The notes under the pieces were generated by a model, which ran no database searches, had not been told where the DNA came from, and was given only the letters and a program-made list of their open reading frames with translations. A DNA stretch of 15,882 bases. Source: CAYVCG01 sp964449985. Lineage in GTDB: Bacteria; Bacillota; Clostridia; Lachnospirales; WRAX01. The DNA lies in NCBI GenBank assembly GCA_964449985.1, contig CAYVCG010000048.1, forward strand, positions 1-15,882. Reading direction: 5' to 3'. Both the position numbers and the translations under genes were made by a program. Below are positions 15,349 to 15,882 of this stretch, in pieces. The number at the start of each line of letters is the position of its first letter. Positions within the stretch are counted from its first letter, which is position 1.

Positions 15349-15840
15349 TCAACCCTTTCGGATTGCCGCAATCTTTTTATCTTCAAGGTATTCTACTATA
15401 TAGCCTGCTTGCTCAAAGCTTTTTAGCTCAATATAGTTTCTTCCGTCGAGCAAAATTCTTTTTACTCCGTAAATTTTGTTGTCTATCATCATTTGTACTG
15501 TCTCAACGACCGTGGCAGCCTTTGCAGGAGCTGAAGGAGTTGTGGGCGCCGGGGATGGCACCGGTTTGGAAATAGTCTCCCACGGAAGTTTTTTATCTAT
15601 GGGCATTTTGCCCTTTTGTAAATCGGAAAGCGTTAAACCGCCCGTCCATTGCATGTGAGGGTAGTCAAGAAATCCTGTCCAACTTCCACCCCATTCAAGA
15701 CCCATCTCCGTCGCAATTTTCCCTGCAAGTTTTAAAAAAGTGATATTATATTCATCACCTTTAACGTTTTGAGCGATGTCAAATGCAAGCCTGTAGTTAT
15801 GAATGCTTTCACCGCCCTTTGCATTTGTAGTCAGGACCAC
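15349..15840 (-). CDS. 5'-truncated endolysin: M15 L-Ala-D-Glu/D-Ala-type peptidase plus C-terminal domain
   Basis: Related to phage and CwlK/Ply500-type peptidases that cut peptide cross-bridges in peptidoglycan. The frame gives 163 residues from a GTG at 15840, with an in-frame TAG at 15864-15862. Family homology starts at TNAKGG (residues 5-10). It continues with SIHNYRLAFD (zinc ligands His14 and Asp21), LEWGGSWTGF and DYPHMQ (Asp59 and His62, as catalytic acid and third ligand). About 60 residues that normally precede TNAKGG, containing the first helices and GRT-type motif, are missing. SxHxxGxAxD has Arg17 in place of Gly. A Pro/Ala linker (92-106) leads to a small domain, DGRNYIELKSFEQAGYIVEY, like C-terminal wall- or stalk-type modules of clostridial lysins. 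No ribosome binding site is visible. The gene is therefore most likely a pseudogene, cut at the hairpin element next to it. Confidence 0.75.
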   Translation of the reverse strand: MVLTTNAKGGESIHNYRLAFDIAQNVKGDEYNITFLKLAGKIATEMGLEWGGSWTGFLDYPHMQWTGGLTLSDLQKGKMPIDKKLPWETISKPVPSPAPTTPSAPAKAATVVETVQMMIDNKIYGVKRILLDGRNYIELKSFEQAGYIVEYLEDKKIAAIRKG

Positions 15841-15882
15841 CGGTCTAACCGGTGGCCTGCTCTAGCCCTGTAAGGGCGGTTA
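15832..15882 (-). mobile_element. Tandem hairpins at the window edge, possible end of an IS200/IS605-type element
   Basis: CAGG plus CCACCGGT (15832-15844, with a bulged A at 15836) pairs with ACCGGTGG plus CCTG (15848-15859) around loop CTA. A second hairpin, GCCCT/AGGGC with loop GTA, occupies 15865-15877. Subterminal hairpins without terminal inverted repeats are typical of IS200/IS605 ends. Endolysin homology stops within a few bases of the first hairpin. No transposase or TnpB sequence is inside the window, so the identity is an inference. Confidence 0.4.

Overview
The window looks like part of a draft chromosome from a low-GC member of the Bacillota, probably Clostridia. Supporting signs are the gene content, strong AGGAGG-type ribosome binding sites, TTGACA/TATAAT-type promoters, a SecA with a C-terminal zinc motif and a 140-codon S12 gene. 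A run of exactly 100 N (7732-7831) shows that it is a scaffold rather than a finished sequence. I saw no tRNA, rRNA or CRISPR array.

Left third (1-6866), all on the minus strand and read right to left: a TMEM175-like membrane protein; then secA with its own promoter; prfB, which needs a +1 frameshift at an in-frame TGA; an RluA-family pseudouridine synthase; and a sugar-phosphate nucleotidyltransferase. These four genes from secA on are 14-46 bases apart and probably form one operon. A hairpin followed by T tracts closes it. Beyond it lies a queG-like gene that runs off the left edge.

Middle (6867-9190), plus strand: an AT-rich divergent control region holds two promoter candidates, a nine-codon mini-ORF with a very strong Shine-Dalgarno sequence, and a perfect 20-bp palindrome at the expected transcription start. 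It is followed by two tandem paralogous lipoprotein genes that I do not recognise. The first is interrupted by the assembly gap. The second has a one-base frameshift in an A6 run. A terminator follows. Positions 8930-9045 hold no gene I can support. A strong promoter and a hairpin leader then introduce the str cluster.

Str cluster (9191-13847): rpsL, rpsG, fusA and tuf (S12, S7, EF-G, EF-Tu). tuf also has its own promoter and is followed by a clear terminator. rpoB and rpoC are not next to rpsL. The rpsL-rpsG spacer holds a compact potential RNA fold that may be an S7 autoregulatory site.

Right end (13848-15882): a plus-strand gene encodes a protein with a long Gln/Asn-rich, prion-like N-terminal half and a helical, ferritin-like C-terminal region. 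Facing it is a 5'-truncated endolysin (M15 peptidase plus a C-terminal domain). Its homology stops at a tight pair of hairpins at the window edge, which look like the end of a mobile element, possibly of the IS200/IS605 type.
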